A stretch of 64,000 nucleotides of DNA from contig NW_015961957.1 of assembly GCF_000497045.1 (NCBI RefSeq), positions 186,001 to 250,000 of the forward strand, written 5' to 3'. The translations under genes were made by a program, and so were the position numbers. How positions within the stretch are numbered: the first letter of the stretch is position 1; each line of letters starts with the position of its first letter. The stretch is from Kalmanozyma brasiliensis GHG001 (lineage: Eukaryota > Basidiomycota > Ustilaginomycetes > Ustilaginales). The notes beneath the pieces are model-generated. The model saw nothing but the letters and a program-made list of their open reading frames with translations, had not been told where the DNA came from and made no database searches. Positions 19,461-28,780 of this stretch are shown in pieces.

Positions 19461-21851
19461 ATGAGAATCACCGGCACATCCAGCTCGCTGCGAGTGCGCT
19501 CGCCAGCAGCAGATGCATATGACGACCGCATGCTCTACCCGCGTCAAGCTTCTTCATCATCGTCTTCGTCATCGACATCAGCCTCTTCTTCCTCGCCCTC
19601 GTCCTCGGCATCCGCCAGCACGGCGTCCTCCTCCTCTTCATCTTCCACCTCGGCATCTCCATCATCAACGGGCTCGTCCGGCTCCAGCGGAAGCGGCATC
19701 CCCAATAGTGGCATGGGCTCACCCGCCGCAGGCTCGCTCAACAGCACACGCATCGTGCTAGGGCGAGGATTCGCCAATGGCCAGCTCACCTACAATGTCC
19801 CGCTCACCATCGCAAATCAGCAGCTCAACGCCCAACTCGACACTGGCAGCGGTGATCTCTGGCTCGCGAATCAGGACTGCGATGACGATTCTTGCCGCGG
19901 TCACCAAGGCCTGTCCGTCACCAAATTCAACGACCGTTCCGACTCGGTCGTCGACCAAGATACCCCATTCAACATCAGCTATCTTCTCGGATCTGCGGAA
20001 GGCCAAGTCAAGACCGCATCCATGCTCTTTGGCGACCCATCCACAACCCGACTCACCATCAATTCGCAGGCATTTGGCTCGTGCAACCAGGTCTCCAATG
20101 AGGATATGGATTCGGGCAACTTCTCGGGTATCATCGGAGTCGGCCCTCCTGCCAATAGTCTGATCCAGGCCGACCTCAACGCCACGAGTAACACCGCCTA
20201 TCTCAACGTCAACGTCCGTCCACCCGAGACCGGTGCCGTCCTCGCTGGATTCTGGTACAATGCTCGTCCTGGCCGTAGGTTCATGGGCATCGGTCTGCAG
20301 CGTCTCGAGGAGGACGGTGGCTCTGGCGACAGCGTCTTGACCGTTGGCAACCACGACCCTGCCTACGCGGGCAGCACCGACCCCAACATCAACTTCACCA
20401 GCGCCATCGGCGACGCAGACGGGGTAGTACGACACTGGCGTGTTCCTCTCACCGAGATCTCAGTCCTCATGCAGCACGGTATTTCGGAGCCCATCCCTAT
20501 CGGCATGTCGAGCGTGATATCCGGCTCCAATCCCATCGCCGTCTTCGACTCGGGCGCCAGCGTCAACCTGGGTCCCGAAAGCACCCTCGATGCGATGTAT
20601 GGTGCTTGGGGCATCGGTCCCGCTTCCGATGGCGGCTACTACGTACCCTGCGACCTTCAGCTCAACATTACCCTCGGACTCGGCGGCATTCGCATCCCCA
20701 TTCACCCGCTCGATGCCAGTCTCACCACCGGTTCGGGCAACGGCCCCTCTGGCGACGGCTCCGTGTGCCTTGGCTCGTTCCAGGCACTTCGTTCGCTCTC
20801 GAGTGCATCCAATGGCGCCAACCTCAACGCCAGCTTCCTGCCAGCCGACTTTGTGCTCTCGCCCGCCTTCATGCGAAGCGCCTACACTGTCTTTTCGTGC
20901 GACGGCGGACTCAACGCCACTGCAGCACTGGCCGCCAACATGACCACCAGCAGCCCATGCCAGGCCTCAGTCGGTCTGCGTCCGCTCGTCAACATGACCA
21001 CTGCGACGCAGCAGTTCACCGCAGTGCGAGTGAAGAAGCAGACGCTCGGTCAGTCGGGCCTGCACGGCGGCCACAACTCCGGGTCCGGCAACAGCAAGGG
21101 TCTCTCGGAGGGTATCAAGGTTGTCATTGGCTGTGTTTCTGCCATTGCTGTCATTGGTGTTCTATTCGGTGTTGCGCTCTGGCGTCTGCGCAGGAGGCGT
21201 CGTCGCATTGCAGCTGCTCGCGCTGCGCTGCTTGCACAAGGCGAAAAGTCGCGCGGCAGTGGATTTGCCGGCCCTGGCTCTGGCAGCAGCAACGGTCACG
21301 CCAAGAAGCAGAGCAACCCGTACAGCGGCGTCAAGATCGACGGTGTCAACGTGCCCATGGAGCTGCTTGGCAAGGATGACGACAGCAGCAGCCAGGTCGT
21401 TCTTTCGCCCGCGCAGCGCGCCAAGGCGCGTCAGGTGCACCACATCCACGGTGTCTTTGACGATGAGCTGCACGACGACGACGTTGGCCGCGGCGCTGAC
21501 CCGCAGTGGGGCGAGGAGACCCCGGCCATCAACCCGCAGAACCTCCACGCCGCAGGCCTGTTGAGCTGGGACGTCTCCTCCACGGGCTACGTCGACGCTC
21601 GTCAAGTCAAGAACGCCTACCTCGCCTCTCTCACACCGGAAGAGCGCAAGGCGTTCCTCGAAGCGTCTGCCGCTAAAAGCCAGGAGCAGTCAGCATCGAA
21701 CCACGAGCTGGACGAGCAGAGCGTCCAGTACACCCAAGCGACGCACGACATGCCGCCCTCCGAATCCGGCTTCAGCTCTCATTACCAAAATCGCGATAGC
21801 ACGCGACCCTCGTCGGCAGCACCTCTGCTGCAGAACGACGAGCTGCGTTGA
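19461..21851 (+). CDS. membrane-anchored aspartic protease
   Basis: 796 aa, single visible exon. After a Ser-rich linker (about 31-75) comes a pepsin-type domain (about 95-510) with both catalytic motifs: Asp127 in DTGSGDLWL and Asp363 in FDSGASVNL. A Gly/Ser linker leads to one transmembrane helix (about 554-576, VVIGCVSAIAVIGVLFGVAL), followed by RRRRR and a 200-residue cytoplasmic tail. This fits a cell-surface or vacuolar type I membrane peptidase, like yapsins but with a true membrane helix. The oddity is the N-terminus: the first ATG gives no signal peptide, though a hydrophobic in-frame run (LLLLFIT) lies just upstream at 19440-19460 without an ATG. A 5' exon or non-AUG start is likely missing from this model. 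Confidence 0.88.
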   Translation: MRITGTSSSLRVRSPAADAYDDRMLYPRQASSSSSSSSTSASSSSPSSSASASTASSSSSSSTSASPSSTGSSGSSGSGIPNSGMGSPAAGSLNSTRIVLGRGFANGQLTYNVPLTIANQQLNAQLDTGSGDLWLANQDCDDDSCRGHQGLSVTKFNDRSDSVVDQDTPFNISYLLGSAEGQVKTASMLFGDPSTTRLTINSQAFGSCNQVSNEDMDSGNFSGIIGVGPPANSLIQADLNATSNTAYLNVNVRPPETGAVLAGFWYNARPGRRFMGIGLQRLEEDGGSGDSVLTVGNHDPAYAGSTDPNINFTSAIGDADGVVRHWRVPLTEISVLMQHGISEPIPIGMSSVISGSNPIAVFDSGASVNLGPESTLDAMYGAWGIGPASDGGYYVPCDLQLNITLGLGGIRIPIHPLDASLTTGSGNGPSGDGSVCLGSFQALRSLSSASNGANLNASFLPADFVLSPAFMRSAYTVFSCDGGLNATAALAANMTTSSPCQASVGLRPLVNMTTATQQFTAVRVKKQTLGQSGLHGGHNSGSGNSKGLSEGIKVVIGCVSAIAVIGVLFGVALWRLRRRRRRIAAARAALLAQGEKSRGSGFAGPGSGSSNGHAKKQSNPYSGVKIDGVNVPMELLGKDDDSSSQVVLSPAQRAKARQVHHIHGVFDDELHDDDVGRGADPQWGEETPAINPQNLHAAGLLSWDVSSTGYVDARQVKNAYLASLTPEERKAFLEASAAKSQEQSASNHELDEQSVQYTQATHDMPPSESGFSSHYQNRDSTRPSSAAPLLQNDELR

Positions 21852-22230
21852 AATGTCTTTCTCCCTCTCTCTCCTCGGACAGCATTGTTAACTTTTACCC
21901 ATGGACACTTCCACCCCGCTCCTGCTCACATTTTCGTATTCTTGCCACGCACATCTCTCGCACTCTCAAAAGCCTGTCTTATTCACTGTCATTGTCTCGT
22001 CGAAATACCCATCTTGTTTTGCTCTGGAGACGTACCCTCGCTGATCGGTGTGAAGGCATTCGAGGTCGAGAGTGTCTTTCGCCGTCAGTCTGCAGACCAA
22101 GACCTTGCTTGCAACCATGACGAACGTGAGCTTTGCTATGCAAGAAAATCCGCCGACGTGTTAGAGTGAGAAACTGTCCTGCACCTCCACGTCGGCGAGC
22201 TCGGAAATCGGTGCCCAAGCCGGCAGATGC
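21852..22230. other. intergenic between protease and RING protein
   Basis: 379 bases, serving as the 3' end of the protease gene and leader/promoter of the next gene. No further feature seen. Confidence 0.5.
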
Positions 22231-24744
22231 ATGCATGATCGTGAAAGCATGTGCAAGCTTCGTACCCACCCACGCTCACCCGCGAACACAGACCCACCCG
22301 CTCGCACTTCATCCGCGGGCAGCACAGAGGCGGGCCCGAAGCGCGTTGGGGCCATCATGCCGCGCCTCATCTCGGACGCCGTACATCAAGCCACGGACTG
22401 GCTCACGGGCACTGCAGGTGCCCCATTACGGTTCGCCTACGACTTTGTATTTCCGCCCCTGGACGACTCTTCTGCACTCACCAGCTTTAGCGAATCGAAT
22501 GGGGGGATGAGCAGCTCGGGCTTCAACGCGGACGATTCGCTGGAGCACCTCGACGTGTGGGACAGCTTCTCCGACAGCCCGTGGAGCTTTGTCGCAAGCC
22601 GATACACCATTGCGCTTGTGATCGTTGCGATCGTCAACAACCGCGTACAGCACATATGCCGGCCGAGGGGTGGTGCGTCTGCACGGCTGTCGCAGCTTCA
22701 GAGAGTGGCCCTACGATTGCCGTGTCTGGTATTGCTAGCTCGGTCGGTGCTCATCCTCACCACTGTGGTCGCGGACGCCTTCCTATCTGAATCCAATCCG
22801 ATCAACGTCCTCCTGCGAGCGATCACGACGGCAGCATGGCGGAATGCCTGGTTGGCCAACACGTCCATGTCTGGCTGGGCTTCAGATCGCTTCGGCTCGA
22901 GCAGTAGGGACGCCATCCTCCGCGCTCGAGACGCAACCGCCCTCTGGGCCGCCTTCACCTCCACCTGCGTTGCCATCATCAGCGACTCCATCGTCCGCAA
23001 CCTCGACGCCGATCGTGACGAACCCCCCGCATTCAACCTCGTCGGCTTCGCCTTCCTTCTCCACTTTCACTCCTTTTCGCCCGATGCACCGGCCAACGAC
23101 CACGTCTACCTGTGCATCCTGTTGCAGATGCTCCAGATTCTCAGCATTGCAGTATCGCGGTGTCGACGACCTGTGATGGCTCCGCGCTTGGTGATATCGA
23201 GCGTCTTCGGGCTCGCTTCTCTGCTTCACTATGCGCTGGCGGCGAGCACGGGTCGCTATCCGTTCTTGGAAGCGCTCAGCCGGACGCCCGAGATTGCGCT
23301 TGTGCTGGTCGTCGCACTCACCGTCACCCTGCATGCGCTGACGATGCTGCTGCTCGAAGGCCGGGTGGAGGCAAACCGTCTGCTCTTTTCGCGCTCCAAC
23401 CTGCCATCTATGGACGAAGACTGGTCGTTGGCGCTCTTCAAGCTCGGCACGGCCTGCATGGAGTCGACGCGACTGACGGGCCTCGAGCGCGAGATGGAAC
23501 CGCTCGTCGCCTGGGATGCGCCCTACATCGAGCTCAGTCAGAGCGGGAAGATTGGCGTGGTGGACCCGACACAGACACATCACTCGGCTGCGGGTGAAGA
23601 GAAGGCTGGCGGGCTGAGCCGCGAGATCAAGCACGTCCGTATCGAGCCAACACACGGCAGTTCGTCGACGTTTGGTCATGCTGGACTCGCAAGGATACGA
23701 GCATTGGTGCACTTTGCTGTGGTGACGATGTTGGTGGCGAGGAGCGTGACGGTCATGACGGTGCGCAAAATGTTCAGCGTCGTGGGGCTACCCGATCCGA
23801 GTGTGCCGCAGTGGGTGTACCGGGCGTTGCGGATCGTGAGGCTTGTGTGGCACGGTAGCAATGGAGAGGCGAGGAGAAGGGAGAGGCAAGCGGAAGAAGC
23901 ACAGCGACAGCAACAGCAGCGAGAGAGATGGAGGGTGCAGCAGCAGCAAGGACGGTCGGCAGAGCAAGCGGAGGCGAGAGTCGAGGGTACCTCGATGCGA
24001 TCGTTGCTAGGGCTGACAAGGTTCTTTGGGAGCGACGAGGGGATCGAGGAATCGGACAGGTGGGATTCAGGGGCTCAAGGGAGGGATGTAATACCCGTGC
24101 CTCAACCGGCGCGCTTCAACGATGCGGGCGCGAACATCGCCGTGGCACAGCAGACGGTCAACGACGACAGCGACGAGGACGACGTCGATTACGACATCGA
24201 CGTGGCACAGCAGCAGGTCCCATACGACTCGGACGACGACGGATCGGACTCTGACGAGGTGGAAACCCTCCCGCTCGAGCCCGACGAGGTCTCGGGACTG
24301 CTCGAAGAACTCACCTCGCCGCCGAGCGACTCCACCTCAACGCAACTCACGCTTCATTCCGGCACCGAACCATTCAACCGCCTCCTGCTGGCTCATCTCA
24401 CGCGGCCATCCCTGCAACCACTCACACGCAGCGCCTACAAATCCCTCCTCCATCCAGCAGACACCCATCTCGCGCAGTCGCTCATCGCGCGTCGCCCCAC
24501 CTCCACCACCACTGGAACCGTCGACGACGCGCGCCGCCTGTGCGTGGTGTGCTGCACCGAGGAGCGCAACGTCATCTGCTGGCCCTGTCGCTGTTTGTGT
24601 CTCTGCATGGACTGTCGGGAGCACCTTGCATCGCGACCGCCCGCGAGGCGCGGCGCTGGCGGCCGCGGGAGAGAGGACGCCGCACATCTGTGCCCCACTT
24701 GCAGGACGCCCGTCGCCGCCTTCAGCCGGTTGTACATTCCTTAG
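22231..24744 (+). CDS. multi-pass membrane protein with C-terminal RING, Asi1/Asi3-like
   Basis: 837 aa if translation starts at 22231; the ATG at 22357 (MPRLISDAVHQ) is an equally good or better start because the 42 residues before it look like leader sequence. About eight hydrophobic helices lie between residues 125 and 530 (for example YTIALVIVAIVNN, LPCLVLLARSVLILTTVVAD, IALVLVVALTVTLHALTMLLL). A Gln/Arg-rich coiled region (about 550-590) and an acidic, disordered stretch (about 640-690) follow. The C-terminal RING (from Cys771) reads CVVCCTEERNVICWPCRC...CMDCR...CPTCR and ends SRLYIP. Transmembrane helices followed by a terminal Cys-rich RING with a CWPCRC core is the plan of yeast Asi1/Asi3, inner-nuclear-membrane ubiquitin ligases for protein quality control. 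The assignment is by architecture and motif, not by alignment. Confidence 0.78.
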   Translation: MHDRESMCKLRTHPRSPANTDPPARTSSAGSTEAGPKRVGAIMPRLISDAVHQATDWLTGTAGAPLRFAYDFVFPPLDDSSALTSFSESNGGMSSSGFNADDSLEHLDVWDSFSDSPWSFVASRYTIALVIVAIVNNRVQHICRPRGGASARLSQLQRVALRLPCLVLLARSVLILTTVVADAFLSESNPINVLLRAITTAAWRNAWLANTSMSGWASDRFGSSSRDAILRARDATALWAAFTSTCVAIISDSIVRNLDADRDEPPAFNLVGFAFLLHFHSFSPDAPANDHVYLCILLQMLQILSIAVSRCRRPVMAPRLVISSVFGLASLLHYALAASTGRYPFLEALSRTPEIALVLVVALTVTLHALTMLLLEGRVEANRLLFSRSNLPSMDEDWSLALFKLGTACMESTRLTGLEREMEPLVAWDAPYIELSQSGKIGVVDPTQTHHSAAGEEKAGGLSREIKHVRIEPTHGSSSTFGHAGLARIRALVHFAVVTMLVARSVTVMTVRKMFSVVGLPDPSVPQWVYRALRIVRLVWHGSNGEARRRERQAEEAQRQQQQRERWRVQQQQGRSAEQAEARVEGTSMRSLLGLTRFFGSDEGIEESDRWDSGAQGRDVIPVPQPARFNDAGANIAVAQQTVNDDSDEDDVDYDIDVAQQQVPYDSDDDGSDSDEVETLPLEPDEVSGLLEELTSPPSDSTSTQLTLHSGTEPFNRLLLAHLTRPSLQPLTRSAYKSLLHPADTHLAQSLIARRPTSTTTGTVDDARRLCVVCCTEERNVICWPCRCLCLCMDCREHLASRPPARRGAGGRGREDAAHLCPTCRTPVAAFSRLYIP

Positions 24745-25051
24745 ACAGCAATCCAAGTGCGGAAAGGCTCAGTGTGGATGTCGAGATGTCTGAGTCGCAC
24801 TGTGAGTTGCGAGCGACGATCGAAAAGCAGCCGCGTGAACTTGCATGCTGAAGTGCTCGGTGACCAGCGAGGAGTGCCCGAACGGGCTTGCTGATCGCTG
24901 TCACTGCTTTGACACGGACAAAATACTCGCACGTTCACTTTGAGCACTGCTATCCACGGACAAGATGATACTGAAGAGGAGCATGCAATTAAAAAGAAAG
25001 AATGAGAGGATGCACACAGATCAAACGTGAAAGACGTTAAGAGGAAGGAGA
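24745..25051. other. convergent 3' region of RING protein and Tcp11 gene
   Basis: 307 bases; nothing but 3' flanks seen. Confidence 0.6.
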
Positions 25052-28000
25052 TCACTGGGTGCCGCCGACACATTTGTGGCGGCCCGACTGGATCCCTTCG
25101 TACAGGTTGCGGAAGACACGCAGGTGGAAGGTGGCCACTTTCGCGATGCGTTCCGACAGCAAGCGGATTTCGGCTGCGAATGGCTCGAGGCCGGCGCGCG
25201 ACATGGCTGCGTCCCAGGGCGAGGCGACGGCCTCGGCGGCAACTGGCACGTCGCTCTTGGGCTTCTTCGAGGGCGTTGACTCGTCCTGGGTGTCGACGGG
25301 CGAGGCTCGCTTCTGGGTGAGACGGTCAGCCTCGCTGTCTGCAGTGGTGGTCGGCAGAGCGGTGGACGAGGGGGACTGCAACCCGGCGCGAACCTTGTCG
25401 CCGAGCATGCCCAGGACAACGTCGCGGAGACGGTTCTGGCAGATTTTGTGCAGCGCCGAGCCGCTGCGCAGGTTGGTGTCCATCCACGAGTTGAGCACCT
25501 TCTGCGTGGCCGCCGACGGAGCGGCCGTCTTGACGGTGCTTGGGTCCGAAGAACCGGCGCGGGCGGCCGTCTGCACCGCTGCAGCGCGCGCTGCGACCTG
25601 GAGGAGCACGTTCTGCATCGCGCGGCGCCAACGCGGGTGATCGAGCTTGACAAACCCGCCACCGCTGCCGAGGAAGAGCTTTCCGTCCATACCGGCAGCG
25701 CGGCTGGTGGCACTGGCAGCCGGCGGCGTCGTCGGTGCAGTGCCCGGGCTTGACAGGCACAAGTTGGCGTCGTTGACCAGACACCAGATCTCGCCCTTGA
25801 TCGTCTTGAGCTGCTTCTGAACCAGACTGCCCGTAGAGGCTGGCAGAGCTCCGCGGTTGTCTAGCGGTGTACTGCAGAGCTGTCGGAAGAGCAGAACGAG
25901 CATGTAGACAATCGTCAGATCCGAGACATCGTTGTGGAATGTCATCATGCGGTAGGCGTCGAATTGGAACGTCTCAGGATAGTGAGAGGCGAACGTGTTG
26001 TTCAGTGACGACGACGAGGGCGAGCCGAGGGGCGTCGCTACGGGCGACACCAAAGGGAGCGATCCTGGCACTTCAAAGATGAGCTGAAGCATGCCGTGGT
26101 TGAACGCCTTGATCACAGCCTCGCTGCGTGAAATGTCGCCGCTCGGACGCGAAGCAATGAGCGCCTGCTGCATCCAGGCGTTGGTGCGATCGAGCGACAT
26201 CTTGCCTTGCTCGATCTGCTCCTTGAACCAACGGATCTCGAAGTCGACCGCCGTCTCGACCAGGAAGGGGCGAGCGGATCGGAGCTGGTGGTTGGCAATG
26301 TCGAGCTTCATGAGCTCGAGGATCTCGAAGCAGAGGCGCAGACCCTTGCCGATGTTGCGATCGACGCAGACCACCTCTACCATCCTCTCGATCGCTTCGT
26401 CGCGCATGGGGGCACAGTGAAGCTTGAGGATGGATCCCATGAAGGTGATGAGGGCAGGAACATCAAGAACGCCGTGCTGCAACTCTTGAGAGATCAGGTG
26501 AGGATCTAGCGTCTGAGCGATGAGCTGGTGATGCGTCGTTGCCCAAGATGAACCAGAGGCTGTGGAGACGGCCACTTTCTTCTTCATCGAGGAGCTGGCT
26601 TCGTCCGAGGCGACGGGTTGGTCCGTCTTTTGCTCTTCGGTCGAAGAGGCCGATGCCGCTTCGTCGACCTCGGCAATGGCCGTGTCGGCGGGATAGTTGG
26701 ACGGCAGGATGGACAGACAGATAGTGCGAAGCTCCTGGACCAACAGAGGGATGCGCGAGGGGATGTGTGACTGCTGCAAGGAAGACACTCGGGATCCTTT
26801 GGCCTCGATCTTGCGCAAGCGATCCTTCGCCTTGCAGGTGCAGGGCAAGAGCTGGCCGTGGGAGAAGGCAGTGCAGGTGCAACCGGTCTCGATCTCTCGC
26901 ACCACCGCAGTCCAATACCTCTCGCCCGCCTCGCGCTTGCGCCGTCCGCGCTCGCCGTCAAAGTTGGGTCGGAACTGGACGTTCGGGTCGAAGACGACGT
27001 CGTGACGAAGCTGAGGGTTCTTGAGGATCTCGAAGAGGTCCAGTTCGCGCAGCGTGTGGCGGGTGATGGGAGGATGCAAGGTGGGCGTAAAGGTCGATCG
27101 AGAGCGCGAGCTGCTGGAGCCGACAGGATAGTGTGTGACGTTGAACGGGAACCCCTTTGAGGATCTCGAATGGGACGCCTTCGAGGATCCATCGACTGCC
27201 TCGCGACCTTGTCGCGCGTGCGAAGAGACATAGCCGGCCCAGTGGCTGGGCAGGATGAGACGATGATGCGAAGGAGCGGTGATGTCCAGCGTCGCCTTGG
27301 CACGCAAGTTCGGTACACTTTGGGCACGGACAAGGCGAGGCATCCTGCGCGGAAAGGCGACGTGCTGCTTGCGAGGTAGGGCCATGGATGGGACCGCGGG
27401 CGCCTTATCCTTGTGGGTACCACGATGACTGCTGGGTGTGTCGTGTCCAGCGAGCGGGCCCATCTTCGACGCCGGAAGATCCTTGGCTGCGTGAGTTCGA
27501 AGGTCAGACGCTGGGGCAACGGGGCCCGCACCCGAGGTGGCAGCGATACTTGACTCTACTCGAGACGGAGTGTTCACAACCTCTGCCTTGGACGACGCCA
27601 TATGCAGAGTACCTCTGGCATCGAGGGTATGCGGAAGCTCGGAAGTGGCCAGGCGAGCGTAACCTTGTGTCTGCTGGAAGACAATGCCAGCGTCGCTGCT
27701 TCGTCGTGTTTCGTCGATTGTCTGCAGCTCATGGCGGCTGTGGTGCAGACTCGAGGGGGAGACGTCGTCGAAACGCCTGCGCTTAGCTGGAGGTACGGCC
27801 TGAAGGTGGAAGCTTCTAGATGCAACGGGCCCATGCTCGGCTATCGACGGCGAAGGAGGCTCTTGCCGCTGGGCCTCTGTCAAGTGATGTGAGGCTGCTC
27901 TGGAGGAAAGGCTCGACAGCGAACCGACTGCGCTGTCGGAAGATTCTGCCGTCGTCGAGTAAGGGGTCGTCTGCTGCACCGAGGCTGCCAGCACGTCGGG

Positions 28001-28780
28001 CGTTGACTTGTCCAAACTGTCAACGGTACTCTGATCGGCGCTGCTGGGTCGCGGCTGTCGAATGCGTGTCGAGTAGCGTTGCGGGACATGGGACTGCTGT
28101 GCCTGGTAGTCAAAGTCAGAGAGGGAGGGAGAAGGAGAAACACCTCGTTGGGGACTCTGTGGCACCGAAGTGCTGGTTTGCGAGAGTGAGCTCTGCAACT
28201 GTACGAGATGAGGCTCCGTCGCTTGCCTCTCCCTCAGTGATGCCGGGCCATCGACCATGGAAGTGTCGGCGTCGCCCTGCAGAGCGGCGCTGGCAACGTT
28301 GGCGTGCAGGCCGTGGACTACGCCGGCGACCATGACCTGGGGCTGCTGAGAAGAGACCGGCATCACCAGGCAAGTGTTGGAGCTACGAGGATCGCGGCGA
28401 TCCTCTGATGGCGGCAAAAAGTCGTAGTCGGCGAGGATGGAATGGCAGCGTCGTTGCTCTTGCCAGTCTGGGAACTGAGCCGGCTGGGCATTAGTGCTGC
28501 TGAGTGGCTTGTCTGAGCCGGCGTCGGGGCTGTCGATGGTGGATCGGGAGGTGCTGGCCACCTGCGATGCGCTCTGAATGCCTTCTGTCGGAAGCTCCGA
28601 TGGTATCGGGGCGGGTGACGAAGGGACGTGGGAACCCATGCTCGACGAGGATCCGAAGGCTGTGGTGGAGAGCTTGCGCTTCCCAGCCCGCGGTCCTGAA
28701 GTCACAGGGGCAGCGGACGAGCCGATAGATGGCGAACGACGGATGCTATACCTGCGAGGATCGTCGGCTGAAGCGTCCAT
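25052..28780 (-). CDS. Tcp11/Sok1-family protein
   Basis: 1242 aa, single exon. The first 570 residues are low-complexity Ser/Pro/Gln-rich and disordered. From about 573 (PPITRHTLRELDLFEILKNP) to the C-terminus runs the T-complex protein 11 domain. It includes a conserved block around SRIPLLVQELRTICLSILPS, then DPHLISQELQHGVLDVPALI, then the core LKLHCAPMRDEAIERMVEVV and a long helical tail. In S. cerevisiae the homologue Sok1 acts in or parallel to the cAMP/protein kinase A route and can bypass loss of PKA; fungal family members affect morphogenesis. A Gly/Thr/Ala-rich insertion lies near residue 1020. The biochemical activity of the domain is unknown. Confidence 0.88.
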   Translation of the reverse strand: MDASADDPRRYSIRRSPSIGSSAAPVTSGPRAGKRKLSTTAFGSSSSMGSHVPSSPAPIPSELPTEGIQSASQVASTSRSTIDSPDAGSDKPLSSTNAQPAQFPDWQEQRRCHSILADYDFLPPSEDRRDPRSSNTCLVMPVSSQQPQVMVAGVVHGLHANVASAALQGDADTSMVDGPASLRERQATEPHLVQLQSSLSQTSTSVPQSPQRGVSPSPSLSDFDYQAQQSHVPQRYSTRIRQPRPSSADQSTVDSLDKSTPDVLAASVQQTTPYSTTAESSDSAVGSLSSLSSRAASHHLTEAQRQEPPSPSIAEHGPVASRSFHLQAVPPAKRRRFDDVSPSSLHHSRHELQTIDETRRSSDAGIVFQQTQGYARLATSELPHTLDARGTLHMASSKAEVVNTPSRVESSIAATSGAGPVAPASDLRTHAAKDLPASKMGPLAGHDTPSSHRGTHKDKAPAVPSMALPRKQHVAFPRRMPRLVRAQSVPNLRAKATLDITAPSHHRLILPSHWAGYVSSHARQGREAVDGSSKASHSRSSKGFPFNVTHYPVGSSSSRSRSTFTPTLHPPITRHTLRELDLFEILKNPQLRHDVVFDPNVQFRPNFDGERGRRKREAGERYWTAVVREIETGCTCTAFSHGQLLPCTCKAKDRLRKIEAKGSRVSSLQQSHIPSRIPLLVQELRTICLSILPSNYPADTAIAEVDEAASASSTEEQKTDQPVASDEASSSMKKKVAVSTASGSSWATTHHQLIAQTLDPHLISQELQHGVLDVPALITFMGSILKLHCAPMRDEAIERMVEVVCVDRNIGKGLRLCFEILELMKLDIANHQLRSARPFLVETAVDFEIRWFKEQIEQGKMSLDRTNAWMQQALIASRPSGDISRSEAVIKAFNHGMLQLIFEVPGSLPLVSPVATPLGSPSSSSLNNTFASHYPETFQFDAYRMMTFHNDVSDLTIVYMLVLLFRQLCSTPLDNRGALPASTGSLVQKQLKTIKGEIWCLVNDANLCLSSPGTAPTTPPAASATSRAAGMDGKLFLGSGGGFVKLDHPRWRRAMQNVLLQVAARAAAVQTAARAGSSDPSTVKTAAPSAATQKVLNSWMDTNLRSGSALHKICQNRLRDVVLGMLGDKVRAGLQSPSSTALPTTTADSEADRLTQKRASPVDTQDESTPSKKPKSDVPVAAEAVASPWDAAMSRAGLEPFAAEIRLLSERIAKVATFHLRVFRNLYEGIQSGRHKCVGGTQ

